DNA of 64,000 bases from Campylobacter sp. 2014D-0216 (GCF_014931215.1 NZ_CP063089.1:992001-1056000), one strand, 5' to 3'; numbered from the stretch's first letter, positions 1 through 11,086 are shown. Numbers and translations are program-made. Notes: generated by a model from the sequence alone, not told the origin.

Positions 1-228
1 ACTTAATTTGCTTTTAAAATGAAATGGAATTTTATAGCAATATGTATCAATTTTTTTAAATTCTATCGTTTCATTTTTTAAAATGCTTTCGAGCTCATCA
101 TTTCCAATAAGTAAAGAATTTCTAAAAATATTCACATTTTTTTCTTGGTCAAAGCTTTGAAGAATTTGCTCTTTTTGTGACTGTGTATAAATACTTTCTA
201 AAGCTATACTTAAATCAAGCAAGGCCAT
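1..228 (-). CDS. NOL1/NOP2/Sun-family RNA methyltransferase, N-terminal part (runs off window)
   Basis: Reading leftwards from an ATG at 226-228, 76 codons stay open to the window edge. The protein begins [14 protein letters not shown] and contains an FRNSLLI segment followed by an ESIL...IEFKKID stretch. This resembles the N-terminal domain of Sun/RsmB-type 5-methylcytosine methyltransferases, where an RVNTLK-like segment sits at this place. The SAM-binding domain lies outside the window. The start overlaps the end of ruvX by 14 bases, so the two are probably translated together. The family is supported more by position (after dprA-ruvX, as I recall for C. jejuni) than by any catalytic motif seen here. 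It is incomplete only because the window ends. Confidence 0.6.
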   Translation of the reverse strand, partial: MALLDLSIALESIYTQSQKEQILQSFDQEKNVNIFRNSLLIGNDELESILKNETIEFKKIDTYCYKIPFHFKSKLS

Positions 229-601
229 AAAAATCCTTTAAAAATAAATATGCAGCTAAAGAATCAAGCTTACCATCTTTTTTTCTTAAATTTGCCACAC
301 CAAGCTCTTGTGCTCCTTTGGAACTAAAGCTTTCATCTACATAAAACACTTCTTTATCAAACTCCAACAAGGCAACAAAATGCTCCACTCTTTTACGCAT
401 TTCATCTTCACTTGCTCCACCCAAAGGAATTCCAACGACTAAAGTATCTATCTCGTATTCTTTGATATACTCTTGAACTTCTCTAGCTGCTTGGTTGCGA
501 TTTTTTCTTATAATAGCCTCAAGTGGCATAACAATACTCTTATTAACACACAATGCCACACCTATACGCTTTAAACCTATATCTAATGCTAAAGTTTTCA
601 T
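215..601 (-). CDS. ruvX: YqgF/RuvX-type RNase H-fold nuclease (putative pre-16S rRNA nuclease)
   Basis: A 128-residue cytoplasmic protein of the YqgF family, which processes the 5' end of 16S rRNA and was long called a Holliday junction resolvase. The N-terminal [14 protein letters not shown] holds the first catalytic Asp of the RNase H fold. VVGIPLGG and the VDESFSSK segment (Asp-Glu) match later family motifs, and the C-terminal [10 protein letters not shown] contains the last conserved Asp. I place the start at the ATG at 599-601, which forms an ATGA overlap with the dprA stop, rather than at the TTG two codons upstream. It sits between dprA and the partial methyltransferase in one overlapping minus-strand run. 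Confidence 0.85.
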   Translation of the reverse strand: MKTLALDIGLKRIGVALCVNKSIVMPLEAIIRKNRNQAAREVQEYIKEYEIDTLVVGIPLGGASEDEMRKRVEHFVALLEFDKEVFYVDESFSSKGAQELGVANLRKKDGKLDSLAAYLFLKDFYGLA

Positions 602-1351
602 ATACAAACTCTTATTTTTACTCCAGAAATTTCCACTAAACCTTCAAGCTCATATTCATAAACTTTATCGCCAAATTTTTGCAAAACTTTCTCTAAATCA
701 TCTTCGTTTTTTATAAAATTTAACAAGTCATCTTGTTGCTGTTTACACTCAAGCTCTCCAAACATCGCTGCAAATTGCTGATAATCATAAAGCAATTTAG
801 CTTTATTTTGAGCCAAAAGCAAATTAGTCCCTTCGCTTTCATTTTTTCTATGAGGAAGCACATAAATGGGTTTATTCATACTTAAAGCAAGTCTTGCACT
901 TTGCATAGAACCACTTTTTAAATCAGCCTGTGCGATCACTACCACTTCGCTTAAAGCAATGATTAGTCTATTTCGCAGTAAAAAATCATAAGGCTTAGCT
1001 TTATAATCTGGTGCATTTTCACTCAATGCTAAAGCATTGTTATAAATATCCAAAATATCACTTGCATTAGCTTTGGGATAAATTTCATCTAAACCATTTG
1101 CAAAGATCGCTATAGTATGCGGATAAGCCAATCTTGCAGCGTGAATATCTACACCCAAAGCTCCACCACTTACCACACAAACTTTAGCTTTTTTTAAAAA
1201 CGACACAAGCTCCACAAGAGAGTTTTTAGTATAAACACTCATTCTTCTAGAACCAATAATTGCAACTTTCCTAGATTCTAAAAGCTTCAAATTCCCCTTA
1301 TAATACACCCTAGCAGGAGGATTTAAAAGCTCATCAAAAGCTTCAAGATGG

Positions 1352-1365
<14 letters not shown>
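598..1365 (-). CDS. dprA: DNA processing protein DprA
   Basis: DprA loads RecA onto incoming single-stranded DNA during natural transformation. The 255-residue protein has the Rossmann-like core: [11 protein letters not shown], then [14 protein letters not shown], then [16 protein letters not shown] and the PIYVLPH strand. The C-terminal part ([16 protein letters not shown]...) looks like a short winged-helix-type domain, so the protein has the compact epsilonproteobacterial form and not the ~360 residues of many other bacteria. Its start overlaps the upstream deacetylase-like gene by 14 bases and its stop overlaps ruvX (ATGA). The pseudopilin genes at 8398-9825 and the prepilin peptidase at 27904-28653 fit a naturally competent organism. 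Confidence 0.92.
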
Positions 1366-3461
<2,096 letters not shown>

Positions 3462-3486
3462 CTAAAATTTTAGAATAAAAATAAAG

Positions 3487-3492
3487 ATTATA
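3487..3492 (-). promoter_or_regulatory. Putative ilvC sigma70 -10 box
   Basis: On the minus strand the bases read TATAAT, exactly the sigma70 -10 consensus. The box lies about 35 bases upstream of the ilvC start, with a T-rich stretch further upstream as is usual for Campylobacter promoters, which often lack a clear -35. No other gene start lies in between. Confidence 0.6.
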
Positions 3493-3561
3493 ACTAAAAA
3501 ATATAAATTTAATCCTTTTATGATAAAATTTAGACTTTATAAAAATATTTTAAAGAGTGTT

Positions 3562-5502
3562 ATGAAAGAATTATTTAATCAATTAAGCTATGGTCTAAAC
3601 GCAAGCGAAATTACCAATAAAAACAAACAACTTATCAGAGAATTATTAACCTGTGATATTATTAAATTTTATAAAAATAAATACTATCTCAAAGATGGTT
3701 TTACTTTTGGTAAAATCGATATCTCATCTAATGGAACAGGTTTTTTAGAAAGCTATGATCATGCTTTTAAGCGTGACTTACTGATAGAAAATAAAAATCT
3801 CAAAGGCGCAAACTACGCTGATATTGTTGTAGCAAAGTTGCTTCCTATCAAAAAAAAGCGTCCTAGCGCCAAAGTGGTTTTGATACTCAAAAGAGCGCAC
3901 GAAACCTCTTTGGTTATTACCAAAAAATATGGTGAAGCCATACTTGGAGTAAACATTCAAACGGGACTTACATGTGCTTTAAAAGCCTCTCAAAAATCGT
4001 TAAAAGCTCTACCTTTGGGAACTATTTTAAAAATAGAAAATCATGATAACAATATCACTGAAGTGATAGGACATATTGATGATGATTTTGTAGATGAAAA
4101 AATTTCCTTAGCGCTTTTTAATAAAAATGCAATTTTTGATCATTTATGCGAAAACGAAGCAAGAGCTTATGGAAATGAAGTAGATGCAAGCATGTATCCT
4201 TCAAGAAAAGATCTTAGAAATTTAAATTTTTGCACCATCGACCCTATAGATGCAAAAGATTTTGATGATGCGATTTATTATGATAAAAGTGAACACGCTA
4301 TTTATGTAGCTATAGCCGATGTAAGTGCTTATGTGCATGCTTATAGCGCCATTGATAAAGAAGCAAGATCAAGGGGTTTTTCGATTTATTTTCCTCATAT
4401 TGCCATACCTATGTTACCAAGGGCTTTAAGCGAAAATATTTGTTCATTAAAACCTAATGAAGATAGATTAGCATTTTGTTTTAAAATATGCTTAGATCAA
4501 AACAATGAGGTCATCAAAGAAGAGCTTTTTGAAGCCATTATTAACTCAAAACGCCGTTTTAATTATGATGAAGTTGATGAGTACTTAAAAAACCGTGATG
4601 ATTTGGGGGAGATTAATTGGCTTTATGATGCTTTTGCAATCACTCAAAATTTACGCAAAAAACGCCTAAAAAATGCTTGTGAGTTTAAAACCCAAGAACT
4701 TAGAATGACTCTAAATGAAAACAATCAACTCCTAAAAACACGTCTTGAAAGCGACACAGCCTCACATAATCTAATCGAAGATTGTATGCTTTTAGCCAAC
4801 AAAGCTGCAGCAAAACTCATCGATATAGGAGTTTTTAGAAACCACTTAAGTCCTGATTATAAAAAAATCAATCAGCTACTTGCGGATTTATCTACGCTTA
4901 GTATAGATATTAATGCCAAAAATAATATTTTAGAATTATTCAAAGATATTCAAGCTTTAGCCAATGAACTCAACATAAGAGAAGAAGTAGATAAGCTTAT
5001 CATCAAAGCTCAAAAAAAGGCTGAATATGCCAGTGAAAATGCAGGTCATTTTGGTCTAGGATTTGACAAATATACCCATTTCACAAGTCCTATTAGAAGA
5101 TATTCTGATCTTATTTTACATAGACTTTTAAAAGCAAAAATCAATCAAGATGAAAAAATGTTTAATTATCTACTTTTAAATATAGAAAGCACTTGTGAAG
5201 AATTAAGCACACTAGAAAGAGAAGCAGATAAAGTTGCATGGCACTTCATGGATAGAAAATTCGCAAGATGGGCAAAATACAACATAGGAAAAAAATTCAA
5301 AGCCTTAGTGATAGAAAATCAAAGCTCACTACAAGTGAAACTCAACGATGATATAAAAGGAGCTTTGATCACCGTTATAGGTTCAAGAGCAAATTTATTA
5401 GAACATGTTGAAGTAGAAATCACTGAAGTAGATATTATCAGTGCTAAAATTTTTGGAAAAATTACCAAACATTTTAGTTTAGAGAGAAATCAAAATGTAT
5501 AA
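3562..5502 (+). CDS. rnr: Ribonuclease R (RNB family 3'-5' exoribonuclease)
   Basis: Processive exoribonuclease that degrades structured RNA. With the start at ATG 3562 the protein has 646 residues. The frame is open from 3520, but the 3562 ATG has an AAAGAG site just upstream, and a TAAAAT -10-like box overlaps the upstream ATG, so the longer start would be untranscribed. Cold-shock-type domains occupy roughly the first 200 residues. The RNB domain has CTIDPIDAKDFDDAI with the catalytic Asp cluster, and HFTSPIRRYSDLILHR near residue 510. The C-terminus holds a short S1-like segment. The protein is shorter than E. coli RNase R, as in other epsilonproteobacteria. It overlaps holA by 8 bases. 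Confidence 0.92.
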   Translation: MKELFNQLSYGLNASEITNKNKQLIRELLTCDIIKFYKNKYYLKDGFTFGKIDISSNGTGFLESYDHAFKRDLLIENKNLKGANYADIVVAKLLPIKKKRPSAKVVLILKRAHETSLVITKKYGEAILGVNIQTGLTCALKASQKSLKALPLGTILKIENHDNNITEVIGHIDDDFVDEKISLALFNKNAIFDHLCENEARAYGNEVDASMYPSRKDLRNLNFCTIDPIDAKDFDDAIYYDKSEHAIYVAIADVSAYVHAYSAIDKEARSRGFSIYFPHIAIPMLPRALSENICSLKPNEDRLAFCFKICLDQNNEVIKEELFEAIINSKRRFNYDEVDEYLKNRDDLGEINWLYDAFAITQNLRKKRLKNACEFKTQELRMTLNENNQLLKTRLESDTASHNLIEDCMLLANKAAAKLIDIGVFRNHLSPDYKKINQLLADLSTLSIDINAKNNILELFKDIQALANELNIREEVDKLIIKAQKKAEYASENAGHFGLGFDKYTHFTSPIRRYSDLILHRLLKAKINQDEKMFNYLLLNIESTCEELSTLEREADKVAWHFMDRKFARWAKYNIGKKFKALVIENQSSLQVKLNDDIKGALITVIGSRANLLEHVEVEITEVDIISAKIFGKITKHFSLERNQNV

Positions 5503-6460
5503 AAATCAACTCCAAACCTTACTAAATAGCGGAAATATTCCTAACTTTTTTTTACTCTATGGAGCTGATAATTTCCAAATTGAACTCTATGCTAAACTCA
5601 TCAAAGACAAATACTCTTTTGATGAGAGTTTGAGATTTTATTTTGAAGAATATGATTTTAAACAAGCACACGATTATTTATCAAGCGCTTCGTTATTTAG
5701 CGAAAAAAAATTACTAGAAATCAAAACTCAAAAAAAAATTCCAACCAAAGAATTAAAACAACTAGTAGAACTTTGCCACAATTCACAAGATAATTATTTT
5801 CTACTTGAAATTTACGATGAAACCTCCAAACAAAGCGAGGCAGAAAAAATTTTCGGTAATCATTTTTGTAGATTTTATAAAGTCAATTCAGCCAAAGAAG
5901 GTATGGAGCTTCTAGCTCTAAAAGCCAAAGAGTTAAACATCAATATCACACAAAATGCACTTTTTGCACTTTTTTACAATTTTAATGAAAATCTATACTT
6001 AGCAGCAAATGAATTAAATAAATTTAGTGGCTTAAGTATTGATGAAAAAATCATACAAGAACATTGTTTTAGTTTAAGTACTATTAGCTTTGAAAGCTTT
6101 TTTGACAACCTCATGCAAAAAAAGGATCTAAGAGCTGATCTTGAAAATATTTTAGATCATTACAATGAAATCGCTTTAATCAATGCTTTATATGCTAGTT
6201 TTTCAAGACTTTTTAAAATAACCTTACACATTAAAGTTTATGGTAATTTAGATCTAAAAGAAATTTTAGGCTATACACCACCCATGACCATAGCGCAAAA
6301 CCTACAAAAACAAGCTTTAATGTTAAAAATACCTCAATATAAAAGCATTTTCACTACACTGTGTAATTGTGAATACGAACTTAAAAAAAACTCAAAAATA
6401 GAAAAAAAAGAATTTCTAATCGCCACACTCTTACACATTAGCTCTATACTAAAAAGTTAA
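5495..6460 (+). CDS. holA: DNA polymerase III subunit delta
   Basis: A 321-residue protein matching the delta subunit of the clamp loader, which opens the beta clamp. It begins with an FFLLYGADNFQIELYAK segment, equivalent to the family's LLxGxDxxLi start. It continues with a SLFSEKKLLEIKTQKKIP stretch and, in the C-terminal half, helical segments around LFYNFNENLYLAANELNKFS and SISFESFFDNLMQKKDLR. The sequence is diverged, as is usual for HolA, and the call also rests on neighbourhood: it follows rnr with an 8-base overlap, as I recall for C. jejuni. The organism probably has no other delta gene in this window. Confidence 0.8.
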   Translation: MYKNQLQTLLNSGNIPNFFLLYGADNFQIELYAKLIKDKYSFDESLRFYFEEYDFKQAHDYLSSASLFSEKKLLEIKTQKKIPTKELKQLVELCHNSQDNYFLLEIYDETSKQSEAEKIFGNHFCRFYKVNSAKEGMELLALKAKELNINITQNALFALFYNFNENLYLAANELNKFSGLSIDEKIIQEHCFSLSTISFESFFDNLMQKKDLRADLENILDHYNEIALINALYASFSRLFKITLHIKVYGNLDLKEILGYTPPMTIAQNLQKQALMLKIPQYKSIFTTLCNCEYELKKNSKIEKKEFLIATLLHISSILKS

Positions 6461-6477
6461 ATTAAGAAAACTTGTGG

Positions 6478-6483
6478 TAAAAT
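6478..6483 (+). promoter_or_regulatory. Putative rpsF operon -10 box
   Basis: TAAAAT about 70 bases upstream of the rpsF start, preceded by TTGTGG and placed just after the holA stop. It would start a leader RNA of about 60 bases carrying the hairpins described at 6507-6540. The assignment rests on consensus similarity only. Confidence 0.4.
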
Positions 6484-6506
6484 AAAATTTGCATTTTATG
6501 CAAAAT

Positions 6507-6540
6507 CCTTGCCTAATTTTTAGGCTTTATATCCACAAGG
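6507..6540 (+). promoter_or_regulatory. Candidate structured leader of the rpsF-ssb-rpsR mRNA
   Basis: In the rpsF leader, CCTTG (6507-6511) can pair with CAAGG (6536-6540). An inner hairpin, GCCTA/TAGGC, can form at 6511-6525, with TTTATATCCA left as an asymmetric internal stretch. The CAAGG arm is part of the AAGGAG ribosome binding site of rpsF, so the fold would hide the site. Bacterial rpsF leaders are known to carry an S6:S18 protein-binding motif. Whether this is a divergent version of that motif is inference. Confidence 0.4.
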
Positions 6541-6550
6541 AGAAATTCAA

Positions 6551-6925
6551 ATGAGACATTATGAAGTTTTATTCATATTAAAACCAACACTTACAGAAGA
6601 AGAAGTAAGTGCTAAGTTGGAATTCGTAAAAGAAGTCCTTACAAAAAATGGCGCAGAAATTGAAAGCGTAGTTCCAATGGGAACAAGAAAGCTTGCGTAC
6701 AAAATCAAAAAATACGAAAGAGGAACTTATTTTGTAATTTACTTCAAAGCTCCTACTAATTTAATCGCTGAGCTTGAAAGGGTATTAAGAATTACTGAAG
6801 AAGTGATAAGATTTTTAGTTGTAAAATATGAAAACAAAAAAGAAATCGCTGCTTGGGAAAAACTAAGCAAAGGTATCAAACAAGGTAAAAAAGAAATCAA
6901 AGCTAATGAAAGCACAGAAGGCTAA
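6551..6925 (+). CDS. rpsF: 30S ribosomal protein S6
   Basis: Small-subunit protein of 124 residues that pairs with S18 on the 16S rRNA platform. [19 protein letters not shown] is the standard start and [20 protein letters not shown] a core strand. The basic tail [17 protein letters not shown] is typical of the group. AAGGAG lies 10 bases before the ATG. It is the first gene of rpsF-ssb-rpsR, with ssb only three bases downstream, and the structured leader may give feedback control. Confidence 0.97.
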   Translation: MRHYEVLFILKPTLTEEEVSAKLEFVKEVLTKNGAEIESVVPMGTRKLAYKIKKYERGTYFVIYFKAPTNLIAELERVLRITEEVIRFLVVKYENKKEIAAWEKLSKGIKQGKKEIKANESTEG

Positions 6926-6928
6926 TTA

Positions 6929-7456
6929 ATGTTTAACAAAGTCGTTTTAGTAGGTAATCTCACAAGGGACATAGAAATGCGTTATGCTCCATCAGGTAGC
7001 GCAATAGGTTCTTCTGCTATAGCTGTGACAAGAAGATTTAGCACCAATACAGGAGAAAAAAGAGAAGAGACCTGCTTTATCGACATTAGCTTTTTTGGAA
7101 GAACAGCAGAAATTGCAAATCAATACCTTAACAAAGGTAGTAAAGTTTTAATCGAAGGTCGTTTAAGATTTGAGCAATGGAGCGATCAAAATGGACAAAA
7201 TCGTTCTAAGCATAGTATTCAAGTTGAAAATTTAGAAATGCTAGGTTCAACCGTACAAAATACTCAACAAAATAACTTTGATAATCAAAGCTATGGTTAT
7301 AATCAAAATTTTAACCAACAACAAAGTTTTGATCCTTATGCTCAAGTCCAAACTAGAACAAATTCATCTAATGCATATCAAGCTCCACAAAAAGAAACAC
7401 CTATGAAGGAAATTGATATCGACAAATACGATGATGATACAGAATTACCATTTTAA
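6929..7456 (+). CDS. ssb: Single-stranded DNA-binding protein
   Basis: A 175-residue protein that coats single-stranded DNA and recruits repair and replication partners. The OB fold covers about residues 1-110: [39 protein letters not shown] and [13 protein letters not shown]. It is followed by a Gln/Asn-rich linker and the acidic tip DDDTELPF, the protein-interaction tail. It lies between rpsF and rpsR, the standard bacterial order, with gaps of 3 and 11 bases, so it is co-transcribed with both. Confidence 0.97.
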   Translation: MFNKVVLVGNLTRDIEMRYAPSGSAIGSSAIAVTRRFSTNTGEKREETCFIDISFFGRTAEIANQYLNKGSKVLIEGRLRFEQWSDQNGQNRSKHSIQVENLEMLGSTVQNTQQNNFDNQSYGYNQNFNQQQSFDPYAQVQTRTNSSNAYQAPQKETPMKEIDIDKYDDDTELPF

Positions 7457-7467
7457 AGGAAAATATC

Positions 7468-7728
7468 ATGGCAGAAAAAAGAAAATATTCACGTAAATAT
7501 TGCAAATACACAGAAGCTAAAGTTGATTTTATTGATTATAAAGATACAGCTTTGTTAAAACATGCTTTATCAGAAAGATTTAAAATCATGCCACGCCGCT
7601 TAACAGGTACTAGTAAAAAACACCAAGAAATGGTAGAAGTTGCTATCAAACGTGCAAGACACGTAGCGCTTATTCCTTATATTGTAGATAGAAAAGAAGT
7701 TGTTACTAATCCTTTTGAAGGATTATAA
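7468..7728 (+). CDS. rpsR: 30S ribosomal protein S18
   Basis: An 86-residue ribosomal protein with the S18 core: [17 protein letters not shown], then [17 protein letters not shown] and [16 protein letters not shown]. The AAAGGA site lies 7 bases upstream of the ATG. It ends the ribosomal part of the operon. A 9-bp hairpin follows before the next gene. Confidence 0.97.
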   Translation: MAEKRKYSRKYCKYTEAKVDFIDYKDTALLKHALSERFKIMPRRLTGTSKKHQEMVEVAIKRARHVALIPYIVDRKEVVTNPFEGL

Positions 7729-7737
7729 TTGCATTCT

Positions 7738-7758
7738 CCCAAGCTTTATAAGCTTGGG
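7738..7758 (+). terminator. Perfect hairpin after rpsR (weak terminator or processing site)
   Basis: CCCAAGCTT at 7738-7746 and AAGCTTGGG at 7750-7758 form a perfect 9-bp stem with a TAT loop, ten bases after the rpsR stop. No T run follows, and the AAAGG site and start of the next gene come right after it. It therefore looks more like a leaky terminator or RNA-processing/stability element than a full stop. Confidence 0.5.
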
Positions 7759-7774
7759 GATATAAAGGTGAAAT

Positions 7775-8416
7775 ATGTTTTCAGATATAGAATCTGAAAT
7801 TTATGCTATCTTACTTGCTTCTATTGCTATCATAGCTGTTTTAAACCCTTTTGGCAATCTCCCGCAGTTTATCGCAATGACTGAAGGTTTAGATGCAGAT
7901 AAAAGAAAAAAACTATTTCGAAATATTATCTATACAGCTTTTTGTATTGTTTTGGTTTTTCTACTTTCAGGTCCATTTATTATGAAATTTTTATTTAAGA
8001 TTGATATTAACGACTTAAGAGTTGCGGGCGGATTGATCCTGATCATCATGAGTACCAAAAACTTACTTTTTACTCCATCTAGTAGTCAATTTCAGCATTA
8101 TCAAGACCTAAGCCACAAAGAATTACTTAAAAAAAGTATAGTGCCAATGGCATTTCCTATGCTTGTAGGACCTGGAACCTTGTCTACTATAGTAGTGATT
8201 TCAGAAGATCAAAATTTAGGTATAGCTGTAGCTTCTGTATTACTTACTTTTATTTTTATATTTGTATTATTTCATTTTTCAGCTACTATTGAAAAAGTTA
8301 TTGGCAAACTAGTTCTTTATGTTTTTTCTCGTATTGCACTAGTCTTTATTATGGCAATGGGTGTAAAAATGATAGCCGTTGGAATTGAAACATATATTCA
8401 ATCTAATTTAGGGTAG
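7775..8416 (+). CDS. MarC/UPF0056-family integral membrane protein
   Basis: A 213-residue protein with about six hydrophobic segments. MarC-family features are FGNLPQFIAMTEGLDADKRK near the N-terminus, RVAGGLILIIMSTKNLL in the middle and VPMAFPMLVGPGTLSTIVV. The family sits in the inner membrane. Its transport role is unproven, and the old link to multiple antibiotic resistance in E. coli has not held up. The ATG at 7775 has an AAAGG site. The 3' end overlaps the convergent pseudopilin-like gene by 19 bases, so the two transcripts are antisense there. Confidence 0.85.
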   Translation: MFSDIESEIYAILLASIAIIAVLNPFGNLPQFIAMTEGLDADKRKKLFRNIIYTAFCIVLVFLLSGPFIMKFLFKIDINDLRVAGGLILIIMSTKNLLFTPSSSQFQHYQDLSHKELLKKSIVPMAFPMLVGPGTLSTIVVISEDQNLGIAVASVLLTFIFIFVLFHFSATIEKVIGKLVLYVFSRIALVFIMAMGVKMIAVGIETYIQSNLG

Positions 8417-8820
8417 ATAAAAAAACTTCTTTGCAAAAAAACTTCTTCATTTACGCTTTTATTTTCATTTAAAAGCACACTTACATTAACAGCTACTATA
8501 GCTTTTGTTACTTCATAGTCTAACAGCAACTGCCCATTTTCACATCTCCCTAGCGGATAAGCATAGTCTATTTGCACTGTAGCATTGTTGTATTTAAAGT
8601 TAATTTGCTCAATACACTCCTTGCCTTCTAAATATGCTTGATACAAAAAATATTTTGACATTTCTTTAGAATTTAATACTAAAATTTTTCCTTGTGTATA
8701 AAGAATTAGATCTTGCATAATCCTTGGAGTATACGAGCTTATTTTTACAACAAAAACTAACACAAAAGCAACAAACATAATAAAAAAAATAGTATAAACC
8801 ATAGCAAATGCTTGTTTCAT
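8398..8820 (-). CDS. Pseudopilin-like competence protein (third of three)
   Basis: Read from the ATG at 8818-8820, which makes an ATGA overlap with the stop of the gene upstream, the protein has 140 residues. It starts MKQAFAMVYTIFFIMFVAF: a very short basic leader, an Ala-Phe junction and one hydrophobic helix, then a periplasmic domain with two Cys (KECIEQ and GRCENG). This is a type IV pseudopilin/minor pilin layout, but Glu at position 5 of the mature part is absent. It is co-transcribed with the two genes before it. I do not know its specific name; a role in DNA uptake is inferred from the neighbours. Confidence 0.6.
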   Translation of the reverse strand: MKQAFAMVYTIFFIMFVAFVLVFVVKISSYTPRIMQDLILYTQGKILVLNSKEMSKYFLYQAYLEGKECIEQINFKYNNATVQIDYAYPLGRCENGQLLLDYEVTKAIVAVNVSVLLNENKSVNEEVFLQRSFFIYPKLD

Positions 8821-9545
8821 AAAAACATCCATTTACTCAAGCATTCATTTTGTTTTTTACTACAAATTGTAGCTTTCAATGCTTTGGATTCTTGCGTAAA
8901 TTCAAGTTGAAAAACATCCTGCATTAGTAAAAATCTTTTTTGTTTATGATTTAAATCTCCAACTTGAATGTAAATTTTTTCATCTTCAAAATACACTTTC
9001 ACATAAGCATAAACCACACTATAAAACCCACTCCATTTTTCACCAATAAAATGAATTTTTTCCTTATCATCTGCTAAAATCATTCTTAATTTTTGATGTT
9101 GTAAATCATATAAATAAATATAATCATCAGGGTATATTTTTAATTTTTTATTTGCCACTATATCTTTATAGTGGCTTAACACGCCTTTTGAAATACCATT
9201 TTCTATAAAGTGAAAATGACTCTTGGGGCTAATAAAGCTTTGATTATCATCTAAAATAACACCGCTAAAATTAAACTTTTTCAAAGATAAATCATAGAAA
9301 ATATCATCATTTGCACCCATATAGCATTCTAGAGAATGCTTTGTGTGTTTTACATCTATGCATGTTTGATATATTTTTTCTATACTCAGCAAAGCTTGAT
9401 TAATATCTGAAAAAATTTCATTTGTCTTTTTTACCTTAAAAGCATATTCATAAAGCACTACGCCAGGTCTAGCTAAAACCACAATTAAAACGCCCAAAAT
9501 AATCAAACTTAATACAAGTTCTAACAAACTAAAAGCTTTTTTCAT
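8817..9545 (-). CDS. Type IV pseudopilin-like protein of the transformation cluster
   Basis: A 242-residue protein with a class III signal peptide: MKKAFSLLELVLSLIILGVL, with Glu five residues after the probable Ala-Phe cut site and a following hydrophobic helix. The long periplasmic part has two Cys pairs (TCIDVKH...LECYM and ATICSKKQNECLSK). It overlaps ctsT upstream by 17 bases and the next pseudopilin by 4. It would need the prepilin peptidase encoded at 27904-28653. By position it corresponds to an unnamed gene after ctsT in C. jejuni (recalled order), so a role in DNA uptake is likely but not shown. Confidence 0.7.
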   Translation of the reverse strand: MKKAFSLLELVLSLIILGVLIVVLARPGVVLYEYAFKVKKTNEIFSDINQALLSIEKIYQTCIDVKHTKHSLECYMGANDDIFYDLSLKKFNFSGVILDDNQSFISPKSHFHFIENGISKGVLSHYKDIVANKKLKIYPDDYIYLYDLQHQKLRMILADDKEKIHFIGEKWSGFYSVVYAYVKVYFEDEKIYIQVGDLNHKQKRFLLMQDVFQLEFTQESKALKATICSKKQNECLSKWMFL

Positions 9546-9825
9546 CTAAAAAGGCTTTTTTGTATGATTCATCTTTAGCTTTTAAAGATTTCAGATGAAA
9601 TTTCTCACTAGAATACTCTAAAAAAAGATGATGATTGATATTAATCTCACCTCTTTGATACAAGGGATTATATTCTAACAATGCCTTTTCTTCATTAAAA
9701 AGAAGTTGATTTAAATGTATTAAATTGAAAGATTTACCCAAAAAAATCAGATAATAAAAACCAAAAATAGAAGATAAAATAACAATACAAAAAGCAAGCT
9801 CTAGGAGACTAAAAGCTTGCTTCAT
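9529..9825 (-). CDS. ctsT: Transformation system pseudopilin CtsT
   Basis: A 98-residue protein beginning MKQAFSLLELAFCIVILSS, a short prepilin leader with Glu at position 5 of the mature form and one membrane helix, then a short charged periplasmic part. Length and position directly after proC match CtsT, which is needed for natural transformation in C. jejuni. The start makes an ATGA overlap with the proC stop, and the 3' end overlaps the next pseudopilin by 17 bases, so translation of the three is coupled. Confidence 0.75.
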   Translation of the reverse strand: MKQAFSLLELAFCIVILSSIFGFYYLIFLGKSFNLIHLNQLLFNEEKALLEYNPLYQRGEININHHLFLEYSSEKFHLKSLKAKDESYKKAFLDEKSF

Positions 9826-10550
9826 TGACCTAAACTTGCTTCAAAAGCTTCAAAAAAAGCTCCACGCAAAGCTTTTTTTTCCAAAGCTTCAACTCCTTTA
9901 ATTGTAACTCCTGCAGGAGAGCAAATTTTTTCTTTTACAATTACTGGATGAGAGTGGTTAAACAAAGCACTGAAACTTTCAAAACAAGCACGCGTAAGCT
10001 CATAACTAAGCTCATTTTTTAAACCATTTTTAACACCTGCATTAGCTAGACTTTCTGCCACTAAAGCTAAAAAAGCTGGAGCACATCCACTTAAAACCAT
10101 TGCTGTGTCAAATTCTTTTTCATTTTGCAATGCTATAGCTTTTCCAAAAGTACCCAATAACGCCAAAACCTCATCTTTAAACAAATCATTTTTCATCAAA
10201 TACGCAGTTGTAGATGCCTTAAATTCTGCTGCGGTATTTGGCATGACTTTAATATAATTTTGCGCTTTAATACTACTAAGTTGCTCAAAAGTAGTCTTTG
10301 CTAAAACCGAAACAAGCCACCTTGCTTTGCCTTTTAATTGAGTAGCTACTGATTCTAAAGCATAAGGTTTAAAAGCCAAAATAACATTTTTATTTTCCAT
10401 ATCAAACTCATCATATGATATGACTTTAAAATTTAAACTACTTGCCTTTTTTAAATCTCTTGCAACTATTATCACTTCATAAGCATCGCTTATACCTTTT
10501 ACTATAGCACTAGCCATAGCGCCATTTCCTAAAATATAAATTTCGGACAT
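9822..10550 (-). CDS. proC: Pyrroline-5-carboxylate reductase
   Basis: Last step of proline synthesis: reduces pyrroline-5-carboxylate with NAD(P)H. The 242-residue protein starts with IYILGNGAMASAIVKGI, the dinucleotide-binding motif. It has YIKVMPNTAAEF, GCAPAFLALVAESLANAGV and the C-terminal signature VKEKICSPAGVTIKGVEALE. It is a little shorter than E. coli ProC (about 269). The ATG overlaps the fliW stop by one base (TAATG) and the stop overlaps ctsT, so it lies in a coupled fliW-proC-ctsT run. Confidence 0.94.
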   Translation of the reverse strand: MSEIYILGNGAMASAIVKGISDAYEVIIVARDLKKASSLNFKVISYDEFDMENKNVILAFKPYALESVATQLKGKARWLVSVLAKTTFEQLSSIKAQNYIKVMPNTAAEFKASTTAYLMKNDLFKDEVLALLGTFGKAIALQNEKEFDTAMVLSGCAPAFLALVAESLANAGVKNGLKNELSYELTRACFESFSALFNHSHPVIVKEKICSPAGVTIKGVEALEKKALRGAFFEAFEASLGQ

Positions 10551-10945
10551 TATTTTGACTGTTTGATAAAAGCCGAAATCTTTTCAGATTGAAAATAATT
10601 AGGGTATTTACTTGTGTCTAAAATTACTTGCACTAATGAGTTATTATCATAATTCATCACAACAGGCGCTAGAAAGTTAACGGTAGATTCCTCTAATGGT
10701 TCATTAATAGCCACGATAACAAATACACCAAAATTAGTCTGTTCATTTAAAGCTAACAACTCTTGATAATAATCAGGAACTTCAAAATCATAATCAGGGC
10801 GAATCATATAAGGATCGATCATCACGAAAGAAAAATCTTTGCCATCAAGGCTCTTTAATCTATAAAAAACCTCATCTATCTTGTAAAAATTCATATTTTT
10901 GGTATCTTCAAAACCCAAAATAGGACATTTAACTTCTAAGTTCAT
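10550..10945 (-). CDS. fliW: Flagellar assembly factor FliW
   Basis: FliW binds CsrA and relieves CsrA repression of flagellin mRNA, linking flagellin level to translation. The 131-residue protein shows the family pattern: [47 protein letters not shown] and [14 protein letters not shown]. It starts at an ATG after TAGGAGG, a strong ribosome binding site. It is the first gene of the fliW-proC-ctsT run, divergent from bamD. Confidence 0.92.
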   Translation of the reverse strand: MNLEVKCPILGFEDTKNMNFYKIDEVFYRLKSLDGKDFSFVMIDPYMIRPDYDFEVPDYYQELLALNEQTNFGVFVIVAINEPLEESTVNFLAPVVMNYDNNSLVQVILDTSKYPNYFQSEKISAFIKQSK

Positions 10946-11086
10946 TTTGCCTCCTAAAATCTATTGACTAAGAAATTACAAATCTTTAAGCAATTTTAGT
11001 TCCAAATTTTAAATTTTTATCAAATTTATATTTTGAATGTAAAATTGAATTTTTTAAAATTAACATTTTCATAAACATAAAAACAT

